DNA of 64,000 bases from Sulfuriferula thiophila. GTDB taxonomy: Bacteria > Pseudomonadota > Gammaproteobacteria > Burkholderiales > Sulfuriferulaceae. How positions within the stretch are numbered: position 1 is the first letter of the stretch; every line of letters begins with the position of its first letter. Below the pieces are notes generated by a model. The model had not been told where the DNA came from. It made no database searches and was given only the letters and a program-made list of their open reading frames with translations. Location: the NCBI RefSeq assembly GCF_003864975.1, contig NZ_BHGL01000033.1, forward strand, positions 52,686-116,685, read 5' to 3'. The translations under genes were made by a program, and so were the position numbers. Below are positions 1 through 9,033 of this stretch, piece by piece.

Positions 1-1356
1 GCCATGAACCGTATAGGTGATCCGCAGACTTCGCCAGTGGGAAAGCTAGTGGAAGCCGTCTACCAGCAGACTTCATGGGATAACCCGTCTTTGGTCAATG
101 CCGGTTTAAAGCAGGCACAGAGCGGGTTCGTTAACTGGTTTAAATCCACCATCCTGCAGCAAAGCCCGAGTCAGTTGAATATGAATATCAACGTCAATGC
201 AGCGGGTGCAGGCATACCGATGGGGCCGGTTGGTCAGCGCTTTGCCGGCATTGCGAAACTGGTGGTGGTCAAAGATAAAGATCAATCGCTGATGCGTGGT
301 TACCTGACGATCCTGTCCAAGCTGCGTAGCCGCTTTAACCAGATTCACAATCAGGGTGATGCCGGGCCGGGTGCGCGTCTGCTGATGCAGCAAACACTGG
401 ATGGCAGTGGCTCGGAACTGGCTGACGGATTGAAATATGTTGATGAGCAAATGCTGCAAGGCATGAGTGATGGTCAGAAACAAGTGATGCGGCCGTTACT
501 GGTGCGTCCACTGATGCAGGCCTTTAGTGCCATCATTCGCCCCGCGGAAGTTGAGCTAAACAAGACATGGGCGGCACAGGTCTATAACCCGTTCCAGACC
601 AATCTGGCAGCTAAGTATCCATTTTCCCCTAATGCGCATCTGGAAGCTTCCAGTCAGGAAATCGGGCAGATATTCGGCTCTGACGGTGCGCTAGCGAAAT
701 TCTTCGGCACCAATATGGCATCATTGGTTGTGCGTCGTGGCGATATGCTGGCGCCGCGTACCTGGGCAGATTTGGGTATTCATCTTTCGCCGCAGGTTAC
801 CAGTAACTTTGCCAGCTGGATTGCACCGGTAAGCGCTGGAGGAGTCGCGAGCGGCGGTGCGGGGGCTGCACCACAGACGTTGTTCCAGATACAGCCCTTA
901 CCGGCGGCCGGCGTGCTGGAATACACGATAGAGATAGACGGTCAGCAACTACGCTACCGCAATACTCAGGCGGGCTGGACTAACTTTGTCTGGCCGAATG
1001 CGCAAGGCACGCCCGGAGCACGTATTGTGGCAGTCACTTTTGATGGGCGCAGCATAGAGGTGGTGAACGAACCCGGGCGTTTCGGATTGGAGCGGTTGCT
1101 CAGTACAGCCACCCGTAAGCGCAAGGAAGATGGTGTGTTTGAACTGAACTGGGGTAATGGCTCAACCAGTGTGGCAGTGAATCTCAAGCTGATTAGCAGC
1201 CCGCAAGCAACCAATGCGCCTGCAGGTACATCCAGTACCGGTTACCGAGGCATGAGTTTGCCGCAGAGCATCATTGAGGTGACTCCGGCAGCCGTAGTTG
1301 CTGCGCCGGGAGTCGTTGCTACCCAGGCAGCGCCGGTCATGGAGGGGGCGCAATGA
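1..1356 (+). CDS. tssM: TssM (IcmF/VasK), 3' part only
   Basis: This is the C-terminal part of the inner-membrane T6SS protein TssM, which joins TssL to the outer-membrane lipoprotein TssJ in the envelope-spanning complex. The frame is open from base 1, so the gene starts left of the window and the Met at base 4 is internal. About 451 codons are present. They cover the IcmF-related periplasmic region and, at about residues 295-400 of this piece, the C-terminal beta domain known in the family to contact TssJ (motif GWTNFVWPNAQG). No P-loop or membrane segment lies in the visible part; in the family these are N-terminal. The last codons overlap the start of tagF (ATGA), so the two are translationally coupled. 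The family call is confident. Confidence 0.92.
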   Translation, partial: AMNRIGDPQTSPVGKLVEAVYQQTSWDNPSLVNAGLKQAQSGFVNWFKSTILQQSPSQLNMNINVNAAGAGIPMGPVGQRFAGIAKLVVVKDKDQSLMRGYLTILSKLRSRFNQIHNQGDAGPGARLLMQQTLDGSGSELADGLKYVDEQMLQGMSDGQKQVMRPLLVRPLMQAFSAIIRPAEVELNKTWAAQVYNPFQTNLAAKYPFSPNAHLEASSQEIGQIFGSDGALAKFFGTNMASLVVRRGDMLAPRTWADLGIHLSPQVTSNFASWIAPVSAGGVASGGAGAAPQTLFQIQPLPAAGVLEYTIEIDGQQLRYRNTQAGWTNFVWPNAQGTPGARIVAVTFDGRSIEVVNEPGRFGLERLLSTATRKRKEDGVFELNWGNGSTSVAVNLKLISSPQATNAPAGTSSTGYRGMSLPQSIIEVTPAAVVAAPGVVATQAAPVMEGAQ

Positions 1357-2336
1357 GCCAGCAAGGTAGTCTTATCAGTATCGGCTATTTCGGTAAAGTG
1401 CCAACCCGTGGCGATTTTATCAAAGCCACCGACAACGCCAATCTGATTGGCCTGGTTGATGGCTGGCTGGCACGGGCAATGGAGTTGCTCGCCGTAGAGC
1501 CGCGCTGGAAGTCCATTTACGATGGCGTCGCACCCATGCACTTTGCAATTGCCGCTACACGCACACAGGGTGCTGTGGCAGGGCATTTGATTGCCAGCCG
1601 CGATCAGGCGGAGCGGCGCTTCCCATTTATCAGTCTGGGGGCATTGCATATTACCCAGCCGGCTGATTTTCTGCCATACAGCCCGCTGGTGCTGGGGCGT
1701 TTATGGAATCGCCTGGAAATACAGACTAGCCAGGTCATGCAAGCCGAAGATGCCAGTGAGTCATTGCAGCAATTATGTGCCGGGGATGTGTTACTGGACC
1801 TGGGGGGGCAAAGCTATCACAGCGCATTCGCTGACTTCATGGAAGCCCGTACGCTGGCTGATTTGCGCGATATGCTGACGCAAGGCGGCTATAACGGTGA
1901 TCTGCGACAGCTTATCCTTGCACTGGGTTTACTCTTGCATCCGGTCATGGCCAGCGGCGCAAAACGACTGGATAAAAGTCTGGTGCTGCCGCTGCCACGC
2001 GATTTGCAGCAGCGCTATTACGTCGCGGCCTTGTGGATGCACTTTATCAGTCCGTTTCTGTTCAAGGCCGATTTCGAACTGGCGCTGATAGTCACCCGCC
2101 TGCATGACCGTCACGTATTGATCATCGGCTTCGATGGTGCATCGCCGCGCACTCTGCAGGCAGTGATGGACCCGCCTGCCGGACAGGGTCACCACATCGG
2201 CTTCGATGACACCGAGTGGGTGGAAAATGCGATCAGCGCCGATTATCGGCTGGAGCGCCTCTCCAGCTATCTGGCGCAGCCGACGCTGCAACTGGGTACT
2301 GCGCTCTCTCACTTCAAAGAAATATTCTTAGGATAA
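1353..2336 (+). CDS. tagF: Type VI secretion-associated protein TagF
   Basis: A 327-residue protein opening with the TagF (DUF2094) signature GYFGKVPTRGDFI. Family knowledge: TagF is a cytoplasmic post-translational regulator that holds the T6SS inactive, usually by acting on the Fha protein. The N-terminal domain fills roughly residues 8-150. The rest is a less conserved extension, and the protein is longer than the shortest TagF members. The start ATG overlaps the tssM stop by four bases, and the stop is six bases before the next gene, so it sits in the middle of the T6SS operon. The family is clear; the regulatory role is inferred from the family. Confidence 0.9.
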   Translation: MSQQGSLISIGYFGKVPTRGDFIKATDNANLIGLVDGWLARAMELLAVEPRWKSIYDGVAPMHFAIAATRTQGAVAGHLIASRDQAERRFPFISLGALHITQPADFLPYSPLVLGRLWNRLEIQTSQVMQAEDASESLQQLCAGDVLLDLGGQSYHSAFADFMEARTLADLRDMLTQGGYNGDLRQLILALGLLLHPVMASGAKRLDKSLVLPLPRDLQQRYYVAALWMHFISPFLFKADFELALIVTRLHDRHVLIIGFDGASPRTLQAVMDPPAGQGHHIGFDDTEWVENAISADYRLERLSSYLAQPTLQLGTALSHFKEIFLG

Positions 2337-2342
2337 ATCAAC

Positions 2343-3107
2343 ATGCGTCATAGCTGGATACTGCTCCTCGCTTTACTTACCTCCCCGCCAGTGCTGGCTG
2401 AAGGGGGTGCTCCCAACTTGCCGGTGGTGGTTTCGGGTACCGTGCCCGATGAAGCCACACATGCCAAACTGATAGCCCGTGTGCGTGAATTGTATGGTGC
2501 CGACAAAGTGGTGGATCAACTGGTGCTGGGCAAGGTAATCATGCCGCCCAACTGGGTGGAGCATATGGGCCGATTGCTTGACCCAGGTTTGCGGCAGGTA
2601 AGTCACGGTCAGCTCAAGATCGAAGGCAATCAGGTCAGCGTGCGTGGCGAAGTTGCCAATGAAGCCCAGCGCCAGCAAATAGCCAGCGATATGGCAACCC
2701 GGCTTAACCCCACCTATACCATCCACAACGGCCTGCATGTCAGCGCCCCGGATCAGGGGTTGATTGACAATGCCCTGGCCAATCGCAACATCGAATTTGA
2801 GACCGGCTCGGCCAACCTCACTGCTGCAGGTAAAGGCATCCTGAATGCCATCGCCGCCGCGATGAACAAGCTGCAGGACAAGCACGTTGATATCACCGGC
2901 TATACCGATGACCACGGCTTGCGTGCCAGCAATATCAGCCTGAGTCAGGCGCGTGCCGATGCGGTCAAAGCCTATCTGGTCAGCCAGAATATTCAGGCTG
3001 ATCGTATCAATACCTATGGCGTCGGCCCCGACCGCCCAGTCGCCAGCAACGATACGGCAGAAGGGCGATCCCGCAATCGCCGCATCGAATTCCGCGTTGT
3101 TCAGTAA
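2343..3107 (+). CDS. OmpA-family peptidoglycan-binding protein of the T6SS cluster
   Basis: A 254-residue exported protein. Residues 1-19 form a signal peptide with a cleavage site after VLA. Residues about 25-130 look like BON-type repeats. Residues about 145-254 are an OmpA C-terminal domain with the peptidoglycan-binding elements TDDHGLRASNISLSQARA and GRSRNRRIEF. It probably anchors the secretion complex to the cell wall in the periplasm, as TagL-type proteins do, but here the OmpA domain is on a secreted protein and not fused to TssL. It starts seven bases after tagF and is followed within 17 bases by tssA, so it is part of the same transcript. Confidence 0.85.
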   Translation: MRHSWILLLALLTSPPVLAEGGAPNLPVVVSGTVPDEATHAKLIARVRELYGADKVVDQLVLGKVIMPPNWVEHMGRLLDPGLRQVSHGQLKIEGNQVSVRGEVANEAQRQQIASDMATRLNPTYTIHNGLHVSAPDQGLIDNALANRNIEFETGSANLTAAGKGILNAIAAAMNKLQDKHVDITGYTDDHGLRASNISLSQARADAVKAYLVSQNIQADRINTYGVGPDRPVASNDTAEGRSRNRRIEFRVVQ

Positions 3108-3123
3108 CCCAGCCAAGGAACCC

Positions 3124-4200
3124 ATGTCTATGTGGAATGCCAGTACATTACTCCAGCCCGTGCGCCCCGATCAGCCTTCCGGCGACGATCTTTCCTTCTC
3201 GCGTGAATTTGACGCCATTGCCGAAGCGCGCCGGTTTGATGACCCCAGCATCGATCAGGGCGAATGGGAAGTGGACCTCAAGGAAGCCAACTGGAACGAA
3301 GTGATTGCACTCAGTACTACCCTGCTGGAGAAGCAAAGCAAAGATCTGCGTCTTGCAGTCTGGCTCACTGAGGCCAGTGCCTATCAGCATGGCTTTAACG
3401 GGCTGGCGCAAGGGTTCGGGTTGATAGCCGGATTATGCAACCAGTACTGGGAAAGCCTCTACCCGGAAGCCGAAGACGGCGATCAGGAACGCCGCGCCGG
3501 CAACCTAAGCTGGATAGTCAGCCGTGCCGAACAGTTGGTCCGTAATATTCCGCTGACCGAAGGCCGTGGCAGCGCTTACAGCTACGCCAGCATACTCGAT
3601 GCCCGCAACCGATCGCAGAGCAAGGGGGACGGAAATCGCAGCGAAGCCGGTGTCAGTATCGACGTCATTGAAAGCGCACGGCGCAAGAGCAGCTATGCCT
3701 TCTACCAGACGCTGATAGCCGAAGCGCAACTGTGTGCAACCGCATTGACCGACATGCAGACGGCTATTGATGCGCGACTGGGTATGGATGGCCCGGGTTT
3801 TACCGCGTTACGGCAAAGCCTGGAAGACGTGCTGCATACCCTGAACAGGTTCGCTAACGATCAGGGGGTGCCCAGCAGCACGCAATCCGCAACAGCCGAC
3901 GACATCAATGATAATCAGGATATAGCCATGCAGACAGCCCAGCCGAACTCCCCGCAGACAAACGCACGCGGTGGCATACAGAGTCGCGCGCAGGCCATCA
4001 GTCAATTACGTGAAGTTGCCCGGTATTTCCGTGAAACAGAACCGCACAGCCCGGTTGCCTATCTGGCTGACAAGGCCGCGCAATGGGGTAATTTGCCGTT
4101 GCATGAATGGCTGCGCACGGTGATCAAGGACAACACCTCGCTATCCCACGTAGAAGAACTGCTGGGGCTGGATATTAGCAACCATAGCGACCCAGTCTGA
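3124..4200 (+). CDS. tssA: T6SS baseplate/cap protein TssA
   Basis: A 358-residue TssA. The ImpA N-terminal domain covers about residues 5-125 (LLQPVRPDQPSGDDLSF near the start, then the helical region ending near LSWIV). The C-terminal domain (about 285-355) carries the REVARYFRETEPHSPVAYL element typical of the family. TssA assembles with the baseplate and helps start sheath/tube polymerisation in the cytoplasm. I chose the ATG at 3124 because AAGGA lies just upstream and the protein then begins exactly at the conserved domain. The open frame extends upstream to 2953, but that stretch overlaps the ompA-like gene and is not family sequence. Family assignment is confident; the TssA subclass is not determined. 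Confidence 0.9.
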   Translation: MSMWNASTLLQPVRPDQPSGDDLSFSREFDAIAEARRFDDPSIDQGEWEVDLKEANWNEVIALSTTLLEKQSKDLRLAVWLTEASAYQHGFNGLAQGFGLIAGLCNQYWESLYPEAEDGDQERRAGNLSWIVSRAEQLVRNIPLTEGRGSAYSYASILDARNRSQSKGDGNRSEAGVSIDVIESARRKSSYAFYQTLIAEAQLCATALTDMQTAIDARLGMDGPGFTALRQSLEDVLHTLNRFANDQGVPSSTQSATADDINDNQDIAMQTAQPNSPQTNARGGIQSRAQAISQLREVARYFRETEPHSPVAYLADKAAQWGNLPLHEWLRTVIKDNTSLSHVEELLGLDISNHSDPV

Positions 4201-4258
4201 TGCCGGATTTAATCGCAGACATAATCATCCACATAAACCAGTATTCAGTAAAACGACT

Positions 4259-5182
4259 ATGACCAAGCCAATATCAGCTTCTGCCCCCAGTTTATTAGAT
4301 GCAGTCGCAAGCCCAGCGCAGGAAGCGCCAAGTTTGCTATCCAGCCTGGGGAATACGACACCCAGGCAAACAGGTAAAAAGCAGGGACGGCCTGTCTTCT
4401 GGTTTATCGCCATTCCACTGCTATTAATCGCTCTGGTGGTGGCTGCCGCGATGGTAATCGCCAATAACGTAACAGCATCATTTACGCCCGCTAACCCATC
4501 TGCACCGACAAAGCCGGCGAACATGCCAAAGCCAGCCGTACATGCCGAAGCAAAATCGCCCGTTGCCCCCGTTGAAGCAGCGCCTGCTCAGGTTGCTACG
4601 ATTATCAATGACTTGCCTGCAGAGCCACAAAAAAAACCGGAACATCCTGCAACTGTTCCGGCCAGCAACCCCCATGATCGCCTTAGCGCTGCGTTAACCA
4701 GCACGTCAGATGCACCCAGCAAACCTGCGCCGGTCGTAGCCACCACTCAGGCTCACGCGCAAACTGTTGTTGCAGCACACCCCCCACCCCAACCGGCGAC
4801 AGGCAAGATCAAGTCTGCTTCAGCGCCAGCCCAGACAGACGTGGATGATCGCGATGTCAAATTGCTGACCGCACTGGTTGCCAGCACGAAAGAAACACCG
4901 CCCAAGAAGACCAGTACTGAAAAAACCAGCCATCCCAAAACCGAGAAAGCAACGGCTGACAGCAAAAACAACAGCAGCAAAGACGACAGCCGTAATCAGG
5001 ATGTGGTTGAACGCAAGCCAGGTGACAGCACCGCAGGTCTGCTTAAGCGCTGCAAAAAACTTGGCATTATTGAAGGTGAACTGTGCCGCTGGCGTATCTG
5101 TTCCGAGCGCTGGGATACCGACCTGGCGTGCAAAGCCAATGCCCAGCCAAAATCACCCGCAGCAGATAACACCCCCCAGTAA
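4259..5182 (+). CDS. Unknown single-pass membrane protein, Ala/Pro/Lys-rich periplasmic region
   Basis: No family recognised. The 307 residues show a cytoplasmic N-terminus with a small repeated element (SLLDAV / SLLSSL, residues 11-30), one membrane segment (about 46-68), a long low-complexity region rich in Ala, Pro, Thr and Lys (about 70-250), and a compact C-terminus with four cysteines (between CKK and LAC, about 264-290). The orientation suggests an inner-membrane protein whose tail spans the periplasm. Its stop and the vgrG start overlap as TAATG, so it is coupled to vgrG and probably acts with the secretion machine. No strong ribosome binding site precedes the ATG. It could be a structural accessory or a wall-binding factor; the function is unknown. 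Confidence 0.65.
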   Translation: MTKPISASAPSLLDAVASPAQEAPSLLSSLGNTTPRQTGKKQGRPVFWFIAIPLLLIALVVAAAMVIANNVTASFTPANPSAPTKPANMPKPAVHAEAKSPVAPVEAAPAQVATIINDLPAEPQKKPEHPATVPASNPHDRLSAALTSTSDAPSKPAPVVATTQAHAQTVVAAHPPPQPATGKIKSASAPAQTDVDDRDVKLLTALVASTKETPPKKTSTEKTSHPKTEKATADSKNNSSKDDSRNQDVVERKPGDSTAGLLKRCKKLGIIEGELCRWRICSERWDTDLACKANAQPKSPAADNTPQ

Positions 5183-8100
5183 TGGTGCCAGATATGACGA
5201 ACTTTATCGAATCCATGTCCACGCAGATGGCGGATAGCCTAACAGCCTTTACCGGCTACGGCAGTGACACCCGTTTATATGAATTCACTCTCAGGGACAG
5301 CGACGACCTGACCCTGTGGTTTAATAAAGGCAGCCTGCTGGTAGAGGCATTCAGTAGTCAGGATGGCCTGCATCAGTTGGCGCACACCGATGTGCTGGTA
5401 TTATCCCGCCGTCCCGACCTGCCCATTGCCAAACTAATGGGGCGCAATGCCAGTTTGCATATCAGTCAGGCCGACGCCAGCCGTACCCGCATCACCGGTA
5501 TCATCAGCCATGCCCAAAGTCTGGGCAGCGATGGCGGCCTCTCGCGTTATCAGTTGCGTATCAGCCCATGGCTGGGCTTGCTTGATCAGAATGCACACAG
5601 TCGCGTCTGGCAGGAACAACCTATAGAAAGCATCATCGACAGCATCCTTACCGACTACGCCCCGCACGCCCACTGGCAATGGAGCGAAGACACCCACAGC
5701 CTGCTGCAGCAACTCCCCGCACGCAGCTACTGCATTCAGTACCGCGAAACCGACCTCGGCTTCATCAGCCGCCTGCTCGCCGAAGACGGCCTGAGCTGGC
5801 GCATGGAACAGGATGACCCCAATGCGCCGGACGGCCACAGTCTGGTGATCTTCGCCGACAGCACCCACACCAGCGCCTGCCCGGCCAACCCCGACAACGG
5901 CGCCACTGGCCTGCGCTACGCCGGCACCGGCTCGCAACAGCAAACCGACAGCATCACCGCACTCAGCGTCGCGCACAGCCTGCAACCCGCACGCCTGACC
6001 CTGGCCAGCTATGATTACAAAGCCAAAGCCATCACCACGGCCAGCACCCCCACCGACCTCAAACTCGGCGGCCAGCACTACAGCCAGCTACCTCCGGTCG
6101 AGCATTATGACCACCCCGGACTATACGCCTTTACCGATAATGACCAGGCCACCCGTCATGCCGCCTTGCGCATCCAGGCCCATGAACTCCGCCACCAGTA
6201 TTGGCAAGGGCAAAGCACTGTACGCAGCCTGCGTGCCGGCCAGCGTTTCCAGATCGACGGCAACCCGCGGCTGGAAAGTGAAGCCACCCCTGACACTTTC
6301 ATCACCAGCCACGTCACCCAGCTCGGCATCAACAACCTGCCTGACACCGTCGCCGAGCACGCCACCCTTGCCTTTGGCCGTCTCAGTGACTGGCTGCGCA
6401 GCACCCTGAGCCAGGCGCAAGCAGACAGCGACCCGCTCACCACCCGCCCAGAGCAGCTGGATAAACTCATCGCCACCACTGAACGCCTCGGCTATGCCAA
6501 CGCCTTCACCGCCATCGACGCCACCCGCCCATGGCGCCCGGCACAGACTCAACAGCTCAATCATCGCCCCACCGAATACGGCAGCCAGACGGCCCGCGTC
6601 GTTGGCTTTGACAACAACCACAGCGACAACCCCGAGCAACTCGGCAACGACGAAATCTGCACCGACCAGCTAGGCCGCATCCGCATCCGTTTCCACTGGC
6701 AAGACCCGCTCGACCAGACCAATAGCCGCGCCAGCTGCTGGGTACGCGTCGCCCAGCGCAGCGCAGGGGGCGGCATGGGCAGCCAGTTCCTGCCGCGCAT
6801 CGGCCAGGAAGTGCAAGTGCAATTCCTCGAAGGCGACATCGACCGCCCTGTCATCATCGGCGCTCACTACAACGGCCAGGGCGAAGCCGGCACCGCCGCC
6901 AGCCCCAACGGCCAGCAAACCGACAGCGACACCAGCGCCTTTACCCAGTCCAGCGACACCCGCGCCAGCGCGCAGAGCAACCTCACCGCCGGCAACGCCC
7001 CCGTCTGGCACGGCGCCAGCAGCGCCACGGACGAACACAACAACGCCGCCGCCCAATGGGGCATCCGCAGCCAGGAATACAACGGCAGCGGCTACAATCA
7101 GCTCGTCTTCGACGACAGCGACAGCCAAGGCCGCATCCAGCTCAAAACCACCCAATCCGGCACCGAACTCAACCTCGGTCACCTTATCCACACCGCCGAC
7201 AACCGCCGCGGCAGCTATCGCGGCAAAGGCATCGAACTGCGCACCGACGCCTGGGGCAGCCTGCGCGCCGGATCCGGCTGGCTCATCACCAGCTACGGCG
7301 TCAGCCACAGCCAAAGCCAGCGCCAACCCGCAGGCGACCTGCCCGCCAGCTACGGCCTGTTGCACACCGCCAATAAACTCGGCGCCAGCCTCAGCCAGCT
7401 TGCCGACAGCCACCTAAGCGTCGGCATCGCCGCCCTCAAAGGCAGCAGCAACGCCAACGCCAGCAGCCTCAATGACAGCGCCGCACCGATCCCCGCATTA
7501 AGCAAAGTCATGCAAGGCATGGTCAACGCCAATCAGCTCGACGCCGCGCAAGATGACGCAAGTACCCAAAACACGCAACCATCAGACCAGCATCTGCCGC
7601 ACCACACCGACCCCATCATCAGTCTCATCGCCAAAAATGATTTAAGCCTAACCGCAAGGCAAAACATACAATTCAACACCGGCGAAACCCTCAACCTGCT
7701 CAACGCCGCAGACAGCCAGCACAGCACTGGCGGCACCTGGCGCATCCACAGCGGCCAGGCCATCGGCCTCACCGCTGGTGGCATGCAAAAGAACGCCACC
7801 GCAGGCTTGCAACTCATCGCCGCTCAGGGCGACACCACCCTTCAGGCACACAGCGACAGCATCAGCCTCAAAGCCAAAGACAACCTCGACATCAAAAGCG
7901 CGCAAGACAGCATCGACTTTGCCGCCGCGACCGACATCACCCTGCGTACCGCGGGCGGTGCCAGTATCAAGATAGCGGGTGGTAATATTACGGTGCAGTG
8001 CCCGGGCAAGATACTGGTGCAGGCGGGGCAGAAGAGTTTTACGGGTGGGACGAGTATGAGCTATCCATTAGCAACATTACCTACCGCAGAATGGATTAAC

Positions 8101-8469
8101 AAACAGAGTGTGAGATTCTGTTTTGCAGGAAGCGATGAGCTGGTAGATGATATGGCGCTGGTTGATAAGGCATATCGGATTGTTGATGCTGAAGGTGCAG
8201 TGCTGGCGGCAGGAAATATACCTAAAGATGGGCGATTGCCTCGGATAGTGACCGATAGCAATAAAGCTGTGAATATCGAAATAGGCGAGAATAAGTGGCA
8301 ACGATCTTTCTCAGTGGTTAGCCAATCAAGAGACAGTGAATTCACCAATGATAATGTTTCTGTTGAATATGACCCTTATATAGCCAGATTACAAAAAGAC
8401 CAAAATGAAGCTTTTTTAAATAAAGAGCAGTTGTTGAAACTGATTGGTAACATCCAAGGAGAGGCCTAA
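5182..8469 (+). CDS. vgrG: T6SS spike protein VgrG (TssI) with effector-adaptor tail
   Basis: A 1,095-residue spike protein. It has a gp27-like domain (about 10-400), a gp5-like OB fold (about 485-560, with DQLGRIRIRFHW and GDIDRPVIIG), then a DUF2345 beta-helix region (about 640-960), and finally a 130-residue tail (about 965-1095) after SMSYP. Trimers cap the Hcp tube and carry effectors. The first 960 codons are GC-rich with uniform C-ending codons; the tail switches abruptly to AT-rich sequence like the genes that follow. That suggests the tail came in with the effector module and docks the effector. The start overlaps the upstream stop (TAATG); an in-frame Met follows five codons in. Length and domain order fit VgrG proteins with C-terminal extensions. 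Confidence 0.93.
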   Translation: MVPDMTNFIESMSTQMADSLTAFTGYGSDTRLYEFTLRDSDDLTLWFNKGSLLVEAFSSQDGLHQLAHTDVLVLSRRPDLPIAKLMGRNASLHISQADASRTRITGIISHAQSLGSDGGLSRYQLRISPWLGLLDQNAHSRVWQEQPIESIIDSILTDYAPHAHWQWSEDTHSLLQQLPARSYCIQYRETDLGFISRLLAEDGLSWRMEQDDPNAPDGHSLVIFADSTHTSACPANPDNGATGLRYAGTGSQQQTDSITALSVAHSLQPARLTLASYDYKAKAITTASTPTDLKLGGQHYSQLPPVEHYDHPGLYAFTDNDQATRHAALRIQAHELRHQYWQGQSTVRSLRAGQRFQIDGNPRLESEATPDTFITSHVTQLGINNLPDTVAEHATLAFGRLSDWLRSTLSQAQADSDPLTTRPEQLDKLIATTERLGYANAFTAIDATRPWRPAQTQQLNHRPTEYGSQTARVVGFDNNHSDNPEQLGNDEICTDQLGRIRIRFHWQDPLDQTNSRASCWVRVAQRSAGGGMGSQFLPRIGQEVQVQFLEGDIDRPVIIGAHYNGQGEAGTAASPNGQQTDSDTSAFTQSSDTRASAQSNLTAGNAPVWHGASSATDEHNNAAAQWGIRSQEYNGSGYNQLVFDDSDSQGRIQLKTTQSGTELNLGHLIHTADNRRGSYRGKGIELRTDAWGSLRAGSGWLITSYGVSHSQSQRQPAGDLPASYGLLHTANKLGASLSQLADSHLSVGIAALKGSSNANASSLNDSAAPIPALSKVMQGMVNANQLDAAQDDASTQNTQPSDQHLPHHTDPIISLIAKNDLSLTARQNIQFNTGETLNLLNAADSQHSTGGTWRIHSGQAIGLTAGGMQKNATAGLQLIAAQGDTTLQAHSDSISLKAKDNLDIKSAQDSIDFAAATDITLRTAGGASIKIAGGNITVQCPGKILVQAGQKSFTGGTSMSYPLATLPTAEWINKQSVRFCFAGSDELVDDMALVDKAYRIVDAEGAVLAAGNIPKDGRLPRIVTDSNKAVNIEIGENKWQRSFSVVSQSRDSEFTNDNVSVEYDPYIARLQKDQNEAFLNKEQLLKLIGNIQGEA

Positions 8470-8470
8470 A

Positions 8471-8998
8471 ATGTTTTCTATTTTCATTAAGTTAGATTAT
8501 TTATTACGTTTGGTAATAATGTTTGGTTTCATGAGTTTACACATTATGACCGCACAAGCTGAGGAATACTCTACAGGTTCACATAATGTCAAATCTGAGC
8601 AAGGTACTCTGTCCATTAATGTAGGTCATGTAAATCATTTTAATGACCATGATTTTTATGTATACAGTTTTTTATTCCAGCCTAAAGGCAGTAATGATTG
8701 GAATCAAGTTCCTAGAATAGAAAAAGCAGACGATCCTAAAATGCTGTTTACGGTTCAAACAAAACATTCGGCTGATTTACAGTTCTTTGATGCAAAAATA
8801 ATTAATGATAAGAAGATGCAATTGATTACAGTCAATATGGAAACGGGTGAAACCTTGGCTGATAAAGGTCCAATAACTGTAATTACTTATACGTTGGTTA
8901 AGCTTGATGATTATGATAGATGGGTTTTTTTACGTACAAATGTTAAAAAAATTGAGTCCAAGTTAACCGTTGAGCAGATATTGAAAAACACAAAATAA
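8471..8998 (+). CDS. Secreted small protein between vgrG and effector; candidate immunity or accessory factor
   Basis: No family recognised. The ATG at 8471 has AAGGAGAGG upstream and follows the vgrG stop by one base; an upstream in-frame Met at 8444 lies inside vgrG and is less likely. The product is 175 residues. It has a long hydrophobic N-terminus (about 8-28) ending in AQA, consistent with a signal peptide, then a predicted beta-rich mature domain without cysteines and with a basic C-terminus. Codon use is AT-rich like the effector (18 of 60 bases in 8641-8700 are G or C). Small secreted proteins in this position usually neutralise the neighbouring cell-wall toxin in the periplasm or help load it. 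The export call is reasonable; the role is inferred from position only. Confidence 0.6.
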   Translation: MFSIFIKLDYLLRLVIMFGFMSLHIMTAQAEEYSTGSHNVKSEQGTLSINVGHVNHFNDHDFYVYSFLFQPKGSNDWNQVPRIEKADDPKMLFTVQTKHSADLQFFDAKIINDKKMQLITVNMETGETLADKGPITVITYTLVKLDDYDRWVFLRTNVKKIESKLTVEQILKNTK

Positions 8999-9033
8999 CC
9001 CAACAAAAAGTCATTTTAAGGAAATGGTTTACC

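Noticed and set aside
2373..3125. Long minus-strand open frame (250 codons) opposite the OmpA-like gene
   Set aside because: It is antisense to a clear OmpA-domain gene, has no recognisable domain, and reflects codon bias of the real gene.
5434..7413. Several long minus-strand frames (up to 247 codons) opposite vgrG
   Set aside because: They are low-complexity Ala/Gly/Val-rich mirrors of GC-rich vgrG codons with no motif or ribosome site.
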